DNA from: Symbiodinium natans
Lineage: Eukaryota > Sar > Dinophyceae > Suessiales > Symbiodiniaceae
Reading direction: 5' to 3'
NCBI GenBank assembly: GCA_905221605.1
Contig: CAJNDS010001180.1
Coordinates: 186,001 to 250,000, forward strand
DNA length: 64,000 bases
Of this stretch, positions 1 to 12,300 are shown one piece after another (within the stretch, counting starts at the first letter, position 1; every line of letters begins with the position of its first letter). The notes under the pieces are model-generated. The model had not been told where the DNA came from and did not search any database. It saw only the letters and a program-made list of their open reading frames with translations. The position numbers and the translations under genes were made by a program.

Positions 1-15
1 CAGGGAATACGGAGT

Positions 16-174
16 GGAGATCTTCGCTGGCCGGATCCTGCAAGCACGCAGGGAGTGCAGGGTGGAGGGCTTCTCTGTCTGCAGGGATACGAACTGGAGA
101 TATTTGCTGCCCGGATCCTTCAAGCAGGAACTGCAGAGTGGAGGGCCTGTGATACCTGCAGGGAATACAGAGTG
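16..174. repeat. Two tandem copies of a ~80-bp unit
   Basis: Two diverged copies in a row, each beginning near GGAGATCTTCGCTG / GGAGATATTTGCTG and containing GGATCCT, CAAGCA and GTGGAGGGC; a third copy starts at about 174 and breaks off. A frame is open across it, but the repetition makes a real protein unlikely. It leads directly into the 53-bp array that follows. Confidence 0.6.
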
Positions 175-204
175 GAGATCTTTGCTGCTCAAACCTTCCC
201 GAAG

Positions 205-762
205 GAATAGAAGTACCAGCGCTTCACGTCCATTACTTCACTGTTTTGGTCCCGAAGGGATACAGATAGCGGAGCTTCACGTCCCTTACTTCACTGTTTT
301 GGTCCCGAAGGGACACAGATAGCGGAGCTTCACGTCCCTTACTTCACTGTTTTGGGTCCCGAAGGGATACAGATAGCGGAGCTTCACGTCCCTTACTTCA
401 CTGTTTTGGTCCCGAAGGGATACAGATCGGAGCTTCACGTCCCTTACTTCACTGTTTTGGGTCCCGAAGGGATACAGATAGCGGAGCTTCACGTCCCTTA
501 CTTCACTGTTTTGGTCCCGAAGGGATACAGATAGCGGAGCTTCACGTCCCTTACTTCACTGTTTTGGGTCCCGAAGGGATACAGATAGCGGAGCTTCACG
601 TCCCTTACTTCACTGTTTTGGTCCCGAAGGGATACAGATCGGAGCTTCACGTCCCTTACTTCACTGTTTTGGTCCCGAAGGGATACAGATAGCGGAGCTT
701 CACGTCCCTTACTTCACTGTTTCGACCCCGAGGGATACAGGCATCGGAGCTTCGCGTCCTCT
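205..762. repeat. Tandem array of ~50-54-bp units, about 10 copies
   Basis: Each unit reads roughly CGGAGCTTCACGTCCCTTAC, then TTCACTGTTTTGGTCCCGAA and GGGATACAGATAG. Two small length variants alternate: GGTCCC or GGGTCCC, and GATAGCGGAGC or GATCGGAGC. The first and last copies are more diverged than the middle ones, as expected for an array kept similar by unequal exchange. Both strands have open frames through it, an artefact of the repetition. Each unit contains GGGATA, the motif that recurs in the next 2.6 kb. Confidence 0.85.
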
Positions 763-3660
763 ACTTCACTGTTCTGGCCCGGGATGGGATACAAGGCGTA
801 CTAAATACACCGTTGCCGGTCTTGACGTTTGGCGCCCAGCAGTCGGACCTCGTCTCAGAAAGGCAAAGGGAGTATGGTGCATGGTGAGCTTCGCGGACGG
901 CAACCTCAAGGGGATATTTCGCAGCGTTGTGAGCATGAGGAACACGTATAGGGGATAGGCCCGACTCTTCCGGAATAGGGATAGGACTACGACGTATTGT
1001 TAATCTTGTACATCTTAATGCAGTACGCCTGGGATAGAAAGGACATAGGTGTGGTTTTGTTGGTCGACATCCGGGGGGCGGAGGGATATGTGTGACGTTG
1101 TGTATGTCCACGCGGTGCCCACAAGCCGGGGGGAGCTTTCTATGAGTTTGAGTTCGTCTACGGATAGTTCGCTCGTATAGAAACGGGATAGTTACGATAT
1201 CTAGGAAAATGTATGCGTCAACGCAAAGACCACCGGCACAGGGGGGAAAGGACAACTATGACATTGTCTATGTCACCACGGTATCTGCGAGCCGGGGGGA
1301 GTGGATAGAAATGCGTAGTACTACATGGAGATTACGACACGAGTGAAGGGATTACACGTCGAGGCTGAATACGGTGCGCGGGGGGGAGTACATGTTACTA
1401 TGCATGTGAACCGGAAGCTGGCAAAGGAAAATGCTGACGAACATCTACGTGACGACCGGTGGCCGGGGGGATAGAGGGAAGGATTAGCCGTGAGCCTGCC
1501 TGCCAATGCATGATGGTCAACGTTCCGGACGGGAGGCTGTTCGATGTCTACGAACATAACAACGCAGTGTATGGCAAATCTGCAGAATGCGGAGACAATG
1601 TTGCTGCGAGACGGAGCGTGCACGGCAGCGGAGGCATGGCTGATCACCAATAAGTCCTCGCGGCCAGAGCGGCGACTATCAGTGGGAGTAGGTGCCCGCC
1701 GTTGCGACGCACTTGGACGAGAGAAACCACGACGAGAAGAAGGAAGACGTCTGCCACCATTAACGGCGTCACGTCTGCTGATGTGCGTGGGATGGCTCCT
1801 CACGTCGTTGGACGAGGTGGCGTGGCAAGGGATAGATCTGCAGGGCGCATGCAAAGTCATGCCCCTAGCGCATGGAGTGATGCAGCGGTTAGGATTGCCA
1901 TGGCCCGCTGTCCTCCGCGGCTCTGCTTCGTCGCGTGAGCCAAGCCTGGGATAGGACTTTCCGGATAGGGGATATATTCGTCGAGGACATGTACGTAAAG
2001 AAGGCGCTGGGTGAGATGAGTGGGAGCGACGCAGCTACTGCTTCAACTGCGAGCAGCTGGCCTTATGGGCGTTCCCTGACGGGCGCAGACCAACCAATGA
2101 CGAAGGTTACTGCTTGTGAGTGGAGGGGCGTGGCTGATCACCAGTAAGTCCTCTCGGCCCTCGTCAGACAGCTTCTGTGGGCATGGCTGGCCACCATTAA
2201 GTCCCTCCTGCAAAAGAAAGGGCTACATCGTCTAGGAGGGGTACTGAACCAAGTGAAAGGGCCGATGTTGCAAGGGATAGTGCCTGGACGAGATGAACTG
2301 AGTTTCGGCGTAAGGGGATAGAAGATGAGTGACCAATTTTCCAATGATGCGGATTAGCAAACATCTTGGGTGCATGTATTAGGGCACCGTCGAAGACGTG
2401 TGTGCTCAGACGATGATTCCGAAGGTTTGCGGATGACGGTGTTGCTTCCGAGGGTCGCCGATGTGGTCTTCGTAATCGCGGGTGGTGGTGGGCGCCTCAA
2501 AGGGGCTGGAGACCGTGCTGGCGATCCCTCCTGCGTTTGTGTTGAAGGTCTGATGCAAACCGGACGAGGATTCGCGAATTCATCGTTTATGCTGGGAGAC
2601 GTCACTCTGCGAGCTGACGCCCCCATCACGGGGGGTGTTTCGCACCACGTCTTTCAGGTACTTTCGGGGGGGCAATTGTTTTGATGTCAGTTGATTTCGG
2701 GTTTGCTCCGGGATAGATGTCGACCTCCTCGCGGACGAGCCGGAATAGCGCACTGAGCCTTGGGATAGATGGAGGGGCCTGGATAGAATTTCGTGTGCTG
2801 TTGCTGTCTGGGCTTGCAGGGCAACAAGACAGCAACATAAGCACACTGTACATTCATTCACCTTTCTCTTTTGTTTGTTTCTTGACTTCGTCCGTGTAGC
2901 TGCGCCCAACTTGTACAGTTTTGCCCCCGTGGATAGTGTCCCTGTACGTGGTGGATCCGCTTAGCCAACTCGCAGCCGGAGGCCAGAGGAGCTAAAACGA
3001 TCGGGCGTCGACGAGGGATAGATCCTTTTCCCTAACCCTTGGGATAGTTATCTGTTCTCTTTACAACTCATAGCCGGAGGCCGGAGGATACTGAGGATAG
3101 GTGGCTGTCCAGGTGAATATTGGGATAGGTGTACAACACGCAGCCGGACGGCTAGTGGATACATCTTGAACGATAGGTTACCACCCCCTGGAGATAGCAA
3201 CTTTGGGGATCCTTCCGATAGTTAACGTCGGGAGTGGCTTGGAATACTTGGCTAGCTACCTCGTGTTCCCCGTTGACAGGGATACTGTTACTTCTGGAGC
3301 AACTTAACACCTCACAACTGTAAATAACCAACTTCCTTGTCTACTTGGGTCTGATCAACCGGAATAGTGGACACAGTTTTTCAGTTCTTCGACGCGCAAG
3401 TTTTCCTTGATTTGGACACTTCGCACAGACAGACCACTGGATATTGTAAACATGGCATACAAATGTATACTCAGCTTGGGCAGCTGTCCGTGCCATCCGT
3501 TGTACCGCAGAGAAGGGAGGTGATTCCTTTTACTTCCCCCCGAAAAAGCCACTTAGAAGTCTCTTCAGGAAGGGAAACAAAATAAATCAAAAATAATAAT
3601 TATCATCAAAAACAATAATAATAGGCATCATCATCATCATATTTAACTTAATTAAGAGGG
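763..3660. other. Gene-poor stretch rich in GGGATA(G) motifs
   Basis: No recognisable exon was found. About 30 copies of GGGATA or GGATAG occur at irregular spacing between about 780 and 3430, nearly all on the plus strand, for example GGGATAGG near 954, GGGATAGAAAGG near 1030 and GGGATAGATGG near 2762. A longer phrase, TGGCTGATCACCA(A/G)TAAGTC, occurs at about 1637 and 2130, with a weaker copy at about 2186. The open frames here, up to 179 codons, have no conserved motif and several overlap on both strands. Telomere-type repeats, common in the rest of the window, are nearly absent. Confidence 0.5.
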
Positions 3661-3682
3661 GCTCTCCCTGGAGACGGATCAG

Positions 3683-6339
3683 CTCTCCCAAGCCCTTGTC
3701 TCCAAGGAAGGTGCTCCACGAGCTCTCCATGGAGCTGCAGCCTGGGAAGACCACGGCTCTCGTTGGCGCCTCCGGGTCGGGAAAAAGTACCTCAGTGAGA
3801 CCCGGCGCCAAGAGAGGCTCACAGAGCTTTTGGGGGGAAGAAAGGGGTGTATCTGGGTGTGCCACCTTCCGTCGAGTTTGCCCAAAAAAGCTCAGAGTGG
3901 AGAAGCCCAGGCAGCTCATCTTCCGGTACTATGACCCCATGGCTGGCACCATTCTGATTGATGGAGTCCCGATGAAAGACTGGGACCTGACACACCTACA
4001 TCGGCACATGGCACTTGGCCCTGCAAGAGGCCCCTTAAAGGGATATGTCTTGGGACGTTCCCCCTTCTAACGGTTCCTGAATGGTAATCCCCGTTAAGGG
4101 CTGTGAGTACAAGGGGCAACATCCCAAAGGGATACACATGGCTGCAGCCTGGCTGCACATGGCTACACTAGGGAGTTCGGAAGTCAGGTTGCTTAGCGAC
4201 AGGAAGGAGTGATATGGGGAGTGAAGGGGCCGAAATACAAGATGCCCCCAAGCTCGCCCATTGCGCGCCTCTTCGATCTGCTCTGGCCTTATGCTGGGGC
4301 TGTGCACTGTCATGATAGGGTTTAGGCTTTAGGGTTTAAGTTTAGGGCTAAGTATGTATGTATCTATGTATGTATGTATGTATGTATGTAACCCAGCTTG
4401 GGGTATGTTTCTAGTGGTAGAGCGTCCACAAGTCCACCAGCCCTAAACCCACCCCTAAACTCTAAACCCTAAACCCTAAACCCTAAGCCCTAAGCCCTGA
4501 ACCGTAGCCATTTTGGCTCAAGCAATCTACAGTGTGCCGTCGCTTGGGTTGACTGGCCTTGCTGCTCTTGGAGGTGTCCGAGGCGATGATTTCCGGAAAG
4601 GACTGTTAGCAGGAGCAGAGGGGCGCGCAAGAGGCTGCCGCTGCCGATGCAGCTCGCAGGGAGGAGGCTGCCACCCAAGTGGCAGACTTGACAGAGCTGC
4701 GTGAGCCAGCACCACCGCGCGCGTCATCTGTGCCTCCAGGCTTTCGTGTTTCTCCTTTGTCAGCCTTTGTCTACAGAGAGAGTTCTTGGCATCCAGTCCG
4801 CTGCCGGCACGCTGTTGGCCCCGCCGCCCAAGCCGGACAAGGCACTGGCCGAGGCGCAGACGGCTTCTCCCGCCGCTACCTTGCCATGTTCACCTGCTGT
4901 GGCCTACACCAGCGCCACACGCAAGAGTCGTGCCAAGGATCGAAGGAGCAGCCTTCCGATGCGGCACCCCACAACCGACTTCGCAAACTTGAGGTGGCCT
5001 TATGAACATCGACCAACTCCTGGCAGAAGTGGCCATCTTTCTGGAGAGTTACTATGTGCGCAGAAGAAAGAAAAATTGAAAGCGCCCAAATTTATCCGAC
5101 GAGAAGCAGTATTGCCGGCATTAGTCATTCAATGTGGCCTGAGTGTCAGCTGGCAGGTGGCAAAAAAAAACCCTTCACCCTTAACCCTAACCCTAACCTT
5201 ACCTCCCCCCCCCCCCGAAGTCTGCCAAAAGCATCCTCAGCCGAGGCGCTCGTTGCACAGGAGCCCGTGCTTTTCAACACCTCCGTGCGGCAAAACTTGC
5301 TGCTCCTGGGCTAGGGTTTAGGGTTTGGGGTTTGCGGATTGGGGATTGGGTTTGAGGGTTGAGGGTCGTGATGTTCGGGATGTGGCGGCTGAAGTGCAAC
5401 ATGTTGTGGATGTCGAGCGGGGACTCATTGCTTGGATGTCGCAGGGGTGTTTTCACTCTCGGCTTGTAAATGTTCGAGGGTTGAGAGTTCAATGGTTTTT
5501 GGGTTCAGGGCTTAGGGCTTCGGGCTTACGGTGTAGGAGTTCAAAGAAGCCCCTACTTCTTTCTCCCAAACAAGGGGGTGTCCGGGGAGGTATGGCTTGC
5601 CGCACTGCCGCATCGACTCCGATCCCAAGGAACTGCTCAGGGCTTCGGAGCGGATCGTTGCCCGTGATGTTTGGATATGTCGGTTCACGATAATAAGGGA
5701 CCCCTATTCTAGACCCCCGCAAAGTAGGATCCCCTTGCAAGAAGGACCCCAGTAAGGTACCCCTATTTTCGTAAACTCCCATATCTGCTTAAGTACGACT
5801 TCTGTACAATCTTTTCCCTAAACCCTAAACCCTAAAACCCTAAACCCTAAAACCGTAAACCCTAAACCCTAAACTTTAGCAGGGAGAAGCCAGGACTTCG
5901 AGGAGCAAGTCATCGAAGCTGCAAAGGCAGCTTGTGCACATGACGCTGGGCGCTGTGTAGGGATTGGGTTTAGGGTTGAGGGTCTAGGGTTGAGGGTCTA
6001 GGGTTTAGGGTTTAGGGTTTAGAGTTTAGGGTTTGTCGCGTCGAGGGGTTTTGGGCCCATTTGTAGGCTTGGCATGTTCTAGGATTGGGACGGCATCCTA
6101 GATTAAAGGCTGCTTCATCACCCTCACGAACGTTTCACCTGAGGACTTCATCATGGGCTTCCCCGGTGGCTACGACACCAACGTCGGGGATCGGGGTGGC
6201 CAGGCCACGATCACTTCTTCCCTCACAGAAGAGCTCGTAGGGTTTCTTCGGTTCTAAGCTGGCAGTTCAAGGAACTGAAGGAGGGAACCTTCTAAGGGAC
6301 CCTGAACTTGTCTAGGGGCTATTAGGTACATAGGGTGTC

Positions 6340-6371
<32 letters not shown>

Positions 6372-9300
6372 GGGACTATATAAGGCATATATATTATATA
6401 TATATATGTACCCCCCACCCCCATTGAGCTATGCCTTTTCTTTCCTTTCTGTCACCCCCACCCCCCGCCCAGCGACCTATCCGTTTTCGCCTTGTCTCAA
6501 GTCACCCAGCTGCACTGCAAGCAAACTCAGTGTGCAATATAGCGTATTTCCTAGAGCGTAGACTAAAACATAGCTAAAATCCGAATACACGGGACGGTAG
6601 AAGAAACCAAAAATGCCAAAACCAAAAAAACCAAAAAAGCACCCAAACCAAAAAAAACACAGCCAAAAAAACCAAGTTTCTGGAACTCTCAGTAATCCCT
6701 ATGGGGCTTTTCCAATAGTTCCGGAAAGTTGTTTTTTTTGGTTTTCTTGGTTTTGGTTTTTTGGGTTTTTTGTATTTTGGTTTTTTGGTTTGCCGTTACG
6801 AGGCAATACCTACGCATGTTTAAGTGTGCTTATGCAAATTGTGCTTTTCAGAGTTTAAGTGCTTCAGAGTTTTTTTGTTTTGTGCTTCGCTTCTATTTCA
6901 ACTAGTGTTTAGTGCACCTTTCGGTTGTACTCAAGCGTATCAGACCTTATTCAGCCATTACTTGGTGCTCTGGTAGCTAAATTCGCATAGATAATGCTTG
7001 CCTAGTAAAAGCAATAATTATCTAGAAGAAGCATTTGCAATACTTGTCTTGAGAAGAAGCATTTACTGCTCACGTAGAATTGTTTGCTTAAAAAGTGACT
7101 CCTACTCGTCCAGGGATACTCCAAAACCTTACAATCCAAACTTCACCAGAGATTCTCCTGAAACGCTTGCGCTTTTGGATGTTTTTTGTATTTGCGAATT
7201 TGCTTGTGTATGGCCTCCACTAAGTACTTCTCTGGTATTATTGTGCATTTTTAAGCTTGCTTAAGCAAATTGTGCTTTTCAGACATAGTATACAAGTGGT
7301 CTTTATTGAATACTTCGGAAAACTTTGTTTCATTGTTATGTAAGTAGAACCGCCTCCATTTCCGTTAGTGTTTATTTCGTACTTTGGTTGAGTATGGTCC
7401 GTTACCTAGTAGTCACTTGAGTCAAATTGGGCTATTTGCTTAATAGTTGCTCTAGTAGTTAAATTCGCATAGAATGATTATCTCAAACTAAAAAATGTCT
7501 CATGAATACGGAGACATAAGGTATTTCAGTGGACTTTTCAGATAGTATTTGATTAATACTTTGATAAATACATTAGCTGCTCAACAAAACATCATCAGCC
7601 CTTTAAGCGCACACGTTGCTAAATTTTGGTTGAGTATGGTCCTTTAACTAGTCTTCACTTGAGTCGGCTATTTTGCTTAATGATTGCTCTAGTAATTAAA
7701 CTCGCACAGAATGATTTCTTCAAGATAAAAATGTTTCATGAATATGTAAACATAAGGTATTTCAGTGGACTTTTCAGATAGTATTTGATTAATACTTTGC
7801 CTCGTACAAACACAATTGTATGAATACGTTGGTTGCTCAACAAAACATTATGTGCCCGTTAAACGCACATTTTGCATAGAATGCGGGCTTATCGGGATCT
7901 GTGAGGTGGGTGTCCAAATAGCTGTCCTTTATTACCCGATGATTAAGTACGCGATGTTGGGCCTTCGTTGTTCTTTTTTGTTAAAAAGGCCTAAAAAGGT
8001 TAGGTCGCTGGGGGGGGAGGGTAGCAATATGTCCGCTTCTTCGGAAAAAAAGGCGTCTCAGATGCCGCATGCTCACCAGCATTTCCGAAAACACCAAAAA
8101 CGCATAGGTCAATGGTGGGGAGGGGTAGCATATACATACATACATATATATATATACATATATATGTATACATATAGGGTTATATGAAGCAAGGTTTATA
8201 TTGATATTTCTGTTATTGGTGAGTGCATATAAGGTTCCTTGTTTAAGATCGGTGAGTGTATACCTTGGGTGTCCTTTTGGGGGGGTACAAGAAATATAGT
8301 CCCGAGTTCATGTGGGATATATATATATATATATATGGGTTCTATAGTTATATAGGTACATAGGGACTATGGAAGGCATATATACATATATGGGTTATAT
8401 AGTTATATAGTTATATAGGGGATTAAGACTGAGGGGTCCCTCCTTATACCCCCTTAAACATTCAAACAGCGTGGTGCTTCCATTTTCAAGGCCCGGGCTT
8501 CCAGAGCTGCTTAGGGTTTAGGGTTTAGGGTTTAGGGTTTAGGGTTTAGGGTTTAGGGTTTAGGGTTTAGGGTTTAGGGTTTAGGGTTTAAGAGCTCCTG
8601 GTCGAGCAGTTTCTCGTTTAGGCTCTGTGTTTAGAACATCGAAAAATACCCACCCACCCGAAGTTCCCATAACATTAAGAAATAAAAAATTTCTTCTTTT
8701 TTTTGGATGGTTCAATAACAAAATGAATGACTTCCACCTAACAAACGAGGAGGTGGAGATACTAAACCACGCGAGGCTTTGAGGTCTTGAAATCCTAAAC
8801 TGAGGCTCAAACCTTGAAAAAATGTTAAAAAATGAAAAAACGAAGGAAAAAAGAAGGAAAAAAAAGCCTGGGGTCCCCCCCATTTGGGGTAGCAAATTTT
8901 CGCTCATGGGGGGGGTCGGAGTTCGAGGCAAGGGGGGGTCTCTGAAGATTATTTTGCCTTTAAAATCGAAAAATGACCCCCCTCCCCCCTGACCAAAATC
9001 ATTATGAAAAAGGTCGCGGAAAAGTCTTGCAAAACTTGAAAAACACAAAAACCCAGAAAACGAGAGGCCACCCAGAACCCTCGATTTCAGTACTAAAAAT
9101 TCGCATTTTCATTGCGGGTCTAGGCCAAGCCTGAGGTCCCTTTTGGGGTGTTTTTTGAGGCAAACTTTCCCTCTCAAGGGGGGGTCGGAGTTTGAGGCAA
9201 GGAGGGTCTCCAAAGACTATTTTGCCTTTAAAATTCAAAAATACGACCCCCCCTTGACCGAAATTAGGCTGTGAAAAGGTCGCGGGGGCAGCCCTTCCTC

Positions 9301-12300
9301 AGAAAAACCCTGAAAAAACCCGAAGAAACATGGAAAAAACTTTAAAAAAACATTGAAAAGCCTTGAAAAACCCTGAAACTTGAAAAGACACGACGTTGAG
9401 GCCTTGAAACCCTAAACACAGGCTTTGAGGCCTTGAAACCCTAAACGCTGGGCCCTGAAACCCTAAACACAGGCCCTGAGGCCCTGAGGCCCTGAAACCC
9501 TAAACACAGGCCCTGAGGCCTTGAAACCCTAAACGCTGGGCCCTGAAACCATAAAAACAAGCCCTGAGGCCCTGAAACTCTAAACACAGGCCCTGAGGCC
9601 TTGAAACCCTAAAGGCTGGGCCCTGAAACCCTAAACACAGGCCCTGAGGCCCTGAAACCCTAAACACAGGCCCTGAGGCCTTGAAACCCTAAACGCTGGG
9701 CCCTGAAACCCTAAACACAGGCCCTGAGGCCCTGAAACCCTAAACACAGGCCCTGAGGCCTTGAAACCCTAAACGCTGGGCCCGGAAACCCTAAACACAG
9801 GCCCTGAGGCCCTGAAACCCTAAACACAGGCCCTGAGGCCTTGAAACCCTAAACGCTGGGCCCTGAAACCCTAAACACCGGCCCTGAGGCCCTGAAACCC
9901 TAAACACAGGCCCTGAGGCCTTGAAACCCTAAACGCTGGGCCCTGAAACCCTAAACACAGGCCCTGAGGCCCTGAAACCCTAAACACAGGCCCTGAGGCC
10001 TTGAAACCCTAAACGCTGGACCCTGAAACCCTAAACACAGGCCCTGAGGCCCTGAAACCCTAAACACAGGCTTTGAGGCCTTGAAACCCTAAACGCTGGG
10101 CCCTGAAACCCTAAACACAAGCCCTGAGGCCCTGAAACCCTAAACACAGGCCCTGAAGCCTTGAAACCCTAAACGCTGGGCCCTGAAACCCTAAACACAG
10201 GCCCTGAGGCCCTGAAACCCTAAACACAGGCTTTGAGGCCTTGAAACCCTAAACGCTGGGCCCTGAAACCCTAAACACAGGCCCTGGGGCCCTGAAACCC
10301 TAAACACAGTCCGCCCTGAGGCCTTGAAACCCTAAACGCTGGGCCCTGAAACCCTAAACACAGGCCCTGAGGCCCTGAAACCCTAAACACAGGCCCTGAA
10401 GCCTTGAAACCCTAAATGTTGGGCCCTGAAACCCTAAACACAGGCCCTGAGGCCCTGAAACCCTAAACACAGGCCCTGAGGCCTTGAAACCCTAAACGCT
10501 GGGCCTAAACCCTAAACACAGGCCCTGAGGCCCTGAAAACCTAACACAGAGGCCTTGAAACCCTAAACGCTGGGCCCTGAACCCCTAACACAGGCCCGGA
10601 TCCCCTTGAATACCCTAAACCACAGCCCTGGAGGCCTTGAAACCCTAACGCTGGGCCCTGAAGCCCTAAACACAGGCCCGCGCCTGAAACCCTAAACACA
10701 GGCCCTGAAGCCTTGAAACCCTAAACGCTGGGCCCTGAAACCCTAAACACAGGCCCTGAGGCTCTGAAACCCTAAACACAGGCTTTGAGTGAACGCTGGG
10801 CCCTGAAACCCTAAACACAGGCCCTGAGGCCCTGAGGCCCTGAAACCCTAAACACAGGCCCTGAGGCCTTGAAACCCTAAACGCTGGGCCCTGAAACCAT
10901 AAAAACAAGCCCTGAGGCCTTGAAACCCTAAACACAGGCTTTGAGGCCTTGAAAACCCTAAACGCTGGGCCCTGAAACCCTAAACACAGGCCCTGAGGCC
11001 CTGAAACCCTAAACACAGGCCCTGAGGCCTTGAAACCCTAAACGCTGGGCCCTGAAACCCTAAACACAGGCCCTGAAGCCTTGAAACCCAAACGCTGGGC
11101 CCTGAAACCCTAAACACAGGCCCTGAGGCCCTGAAACCCTAAACACAGTCCCTGAGGCCTTGAAACCCTAAACGCTGGGCCCTGAAACCCTAAACACAGG
11201 CCCTGAGGCCCTGAAACCCTAAACACAGGCCCTGAGGCCTTGAAACCCTAAACGCTGGGCCCTGAAACCCTAAACACAGGCCCTGAGGCCCTGAAACCCT
11301 AAACACAGGCCCTGAAGCCTTGAAACCCTAAACGCTGGGCCCTGAAACCCTAAACACAGGCCCTGAGGCCCTGAAACCCTAAACACAGGCTTTGAGGCCT
11401 TGAAACCCTAAACGCTGGGCCCTGAAACCCTAAACACAGGCCCTGAGGCCCTGAAACCCTAAACACAGGCCCTGAAGCCTTGAAACCCTAAACGCTGGGC
11501 CCTGGAACCCTAAACACAGGCCCTGAGGCCTTGAAACCCTAAACGCCATGCCTTGGGGCCACCCTGAGGCCCTGAAACCCTAAACGCCAGGCCTTGAGGC
11601 CCTGAAACCCTAATTAGGGTCTCAAGTGTTTAGGGTCTCAAGGGTTTAGGGGCTCAACGGTTTAGGGTCTCAAGGGCATTGTGGGCCTTGGGCCTTGCCC
11701 ACGAATTTTTGGGCCTTGCCCACGAATACTTGGGCCTTGCCCACGAATATTTGGGCCTTGCCCACGAATATTTGGGCCTTGCCCACGAATATTTGGGCCT
11801 TCGCCAGGCCTTGAGGCCCTGAAACCCTAATTAGGGTCTCAAGTGTTTAGGGTCTCAAGGGTTTAGGGGCTCAACGGTTTAGGGTCTCAAGGGCATTGTG
11901 GGCCTTGGGCCTTGCCCACGAATTTTTGGGCCTTGCCCACGAATACTTGGGCCTTGCCCACGAATATTTGGGCCTTGCCCACGAATATTTGGGCCTTGCC
12001 CACGAATATTTGGGCCTTGCCCACGAATATTTGGGCCTTGCCCACGAATTTTTGGGCCTTGCCCACGAACCAACAACCCCAGAAATTCGTGGGCAAGGCC
12101 CAAAAATTCGTGGGCAAGGCCCAAAAATTCGTGGGCAAGGCCCAAAATCCGGATTTTGGGCCTTGCCCACGAATATTTGGGCCTTGCCCACGAATCTTTG
12201 GGCCTTGCCCACGAATATTTGGGCCTTGCCCACGAATACCATTAAGGTTTATAATTATATGGTAGGAGAGGTTTAGGGTTTAGGGTTTAGGGTTTAGGGT

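Noticed and set aside
4412-4440. tRNA gene suggested by TAGTGGTAGAGCG (box A-like)
   Set aside because: No box B (GGTTCGANTCC-like) follows and no acceptor stem can be paired.
4501-4522. SL RNA gene
   Set aside because: The leader is followed by CAATCT instead of a GT splice donor, and no Sm-site-like segment was seen just after it.
9397-12240. Possible CRISPR-like array
   Set aside because: The spacers are not unique: the whole unit repeats at 80 bp or 21 bp, with no cas genes and in a eukaryotic intron.
11871-12276. Six long overlapping open frames on both strands
   Set aside because: They all lie in a 21-bp repeat, whose period is a multiple of three, so no frame meets a stop; the peptides are simple repeats.
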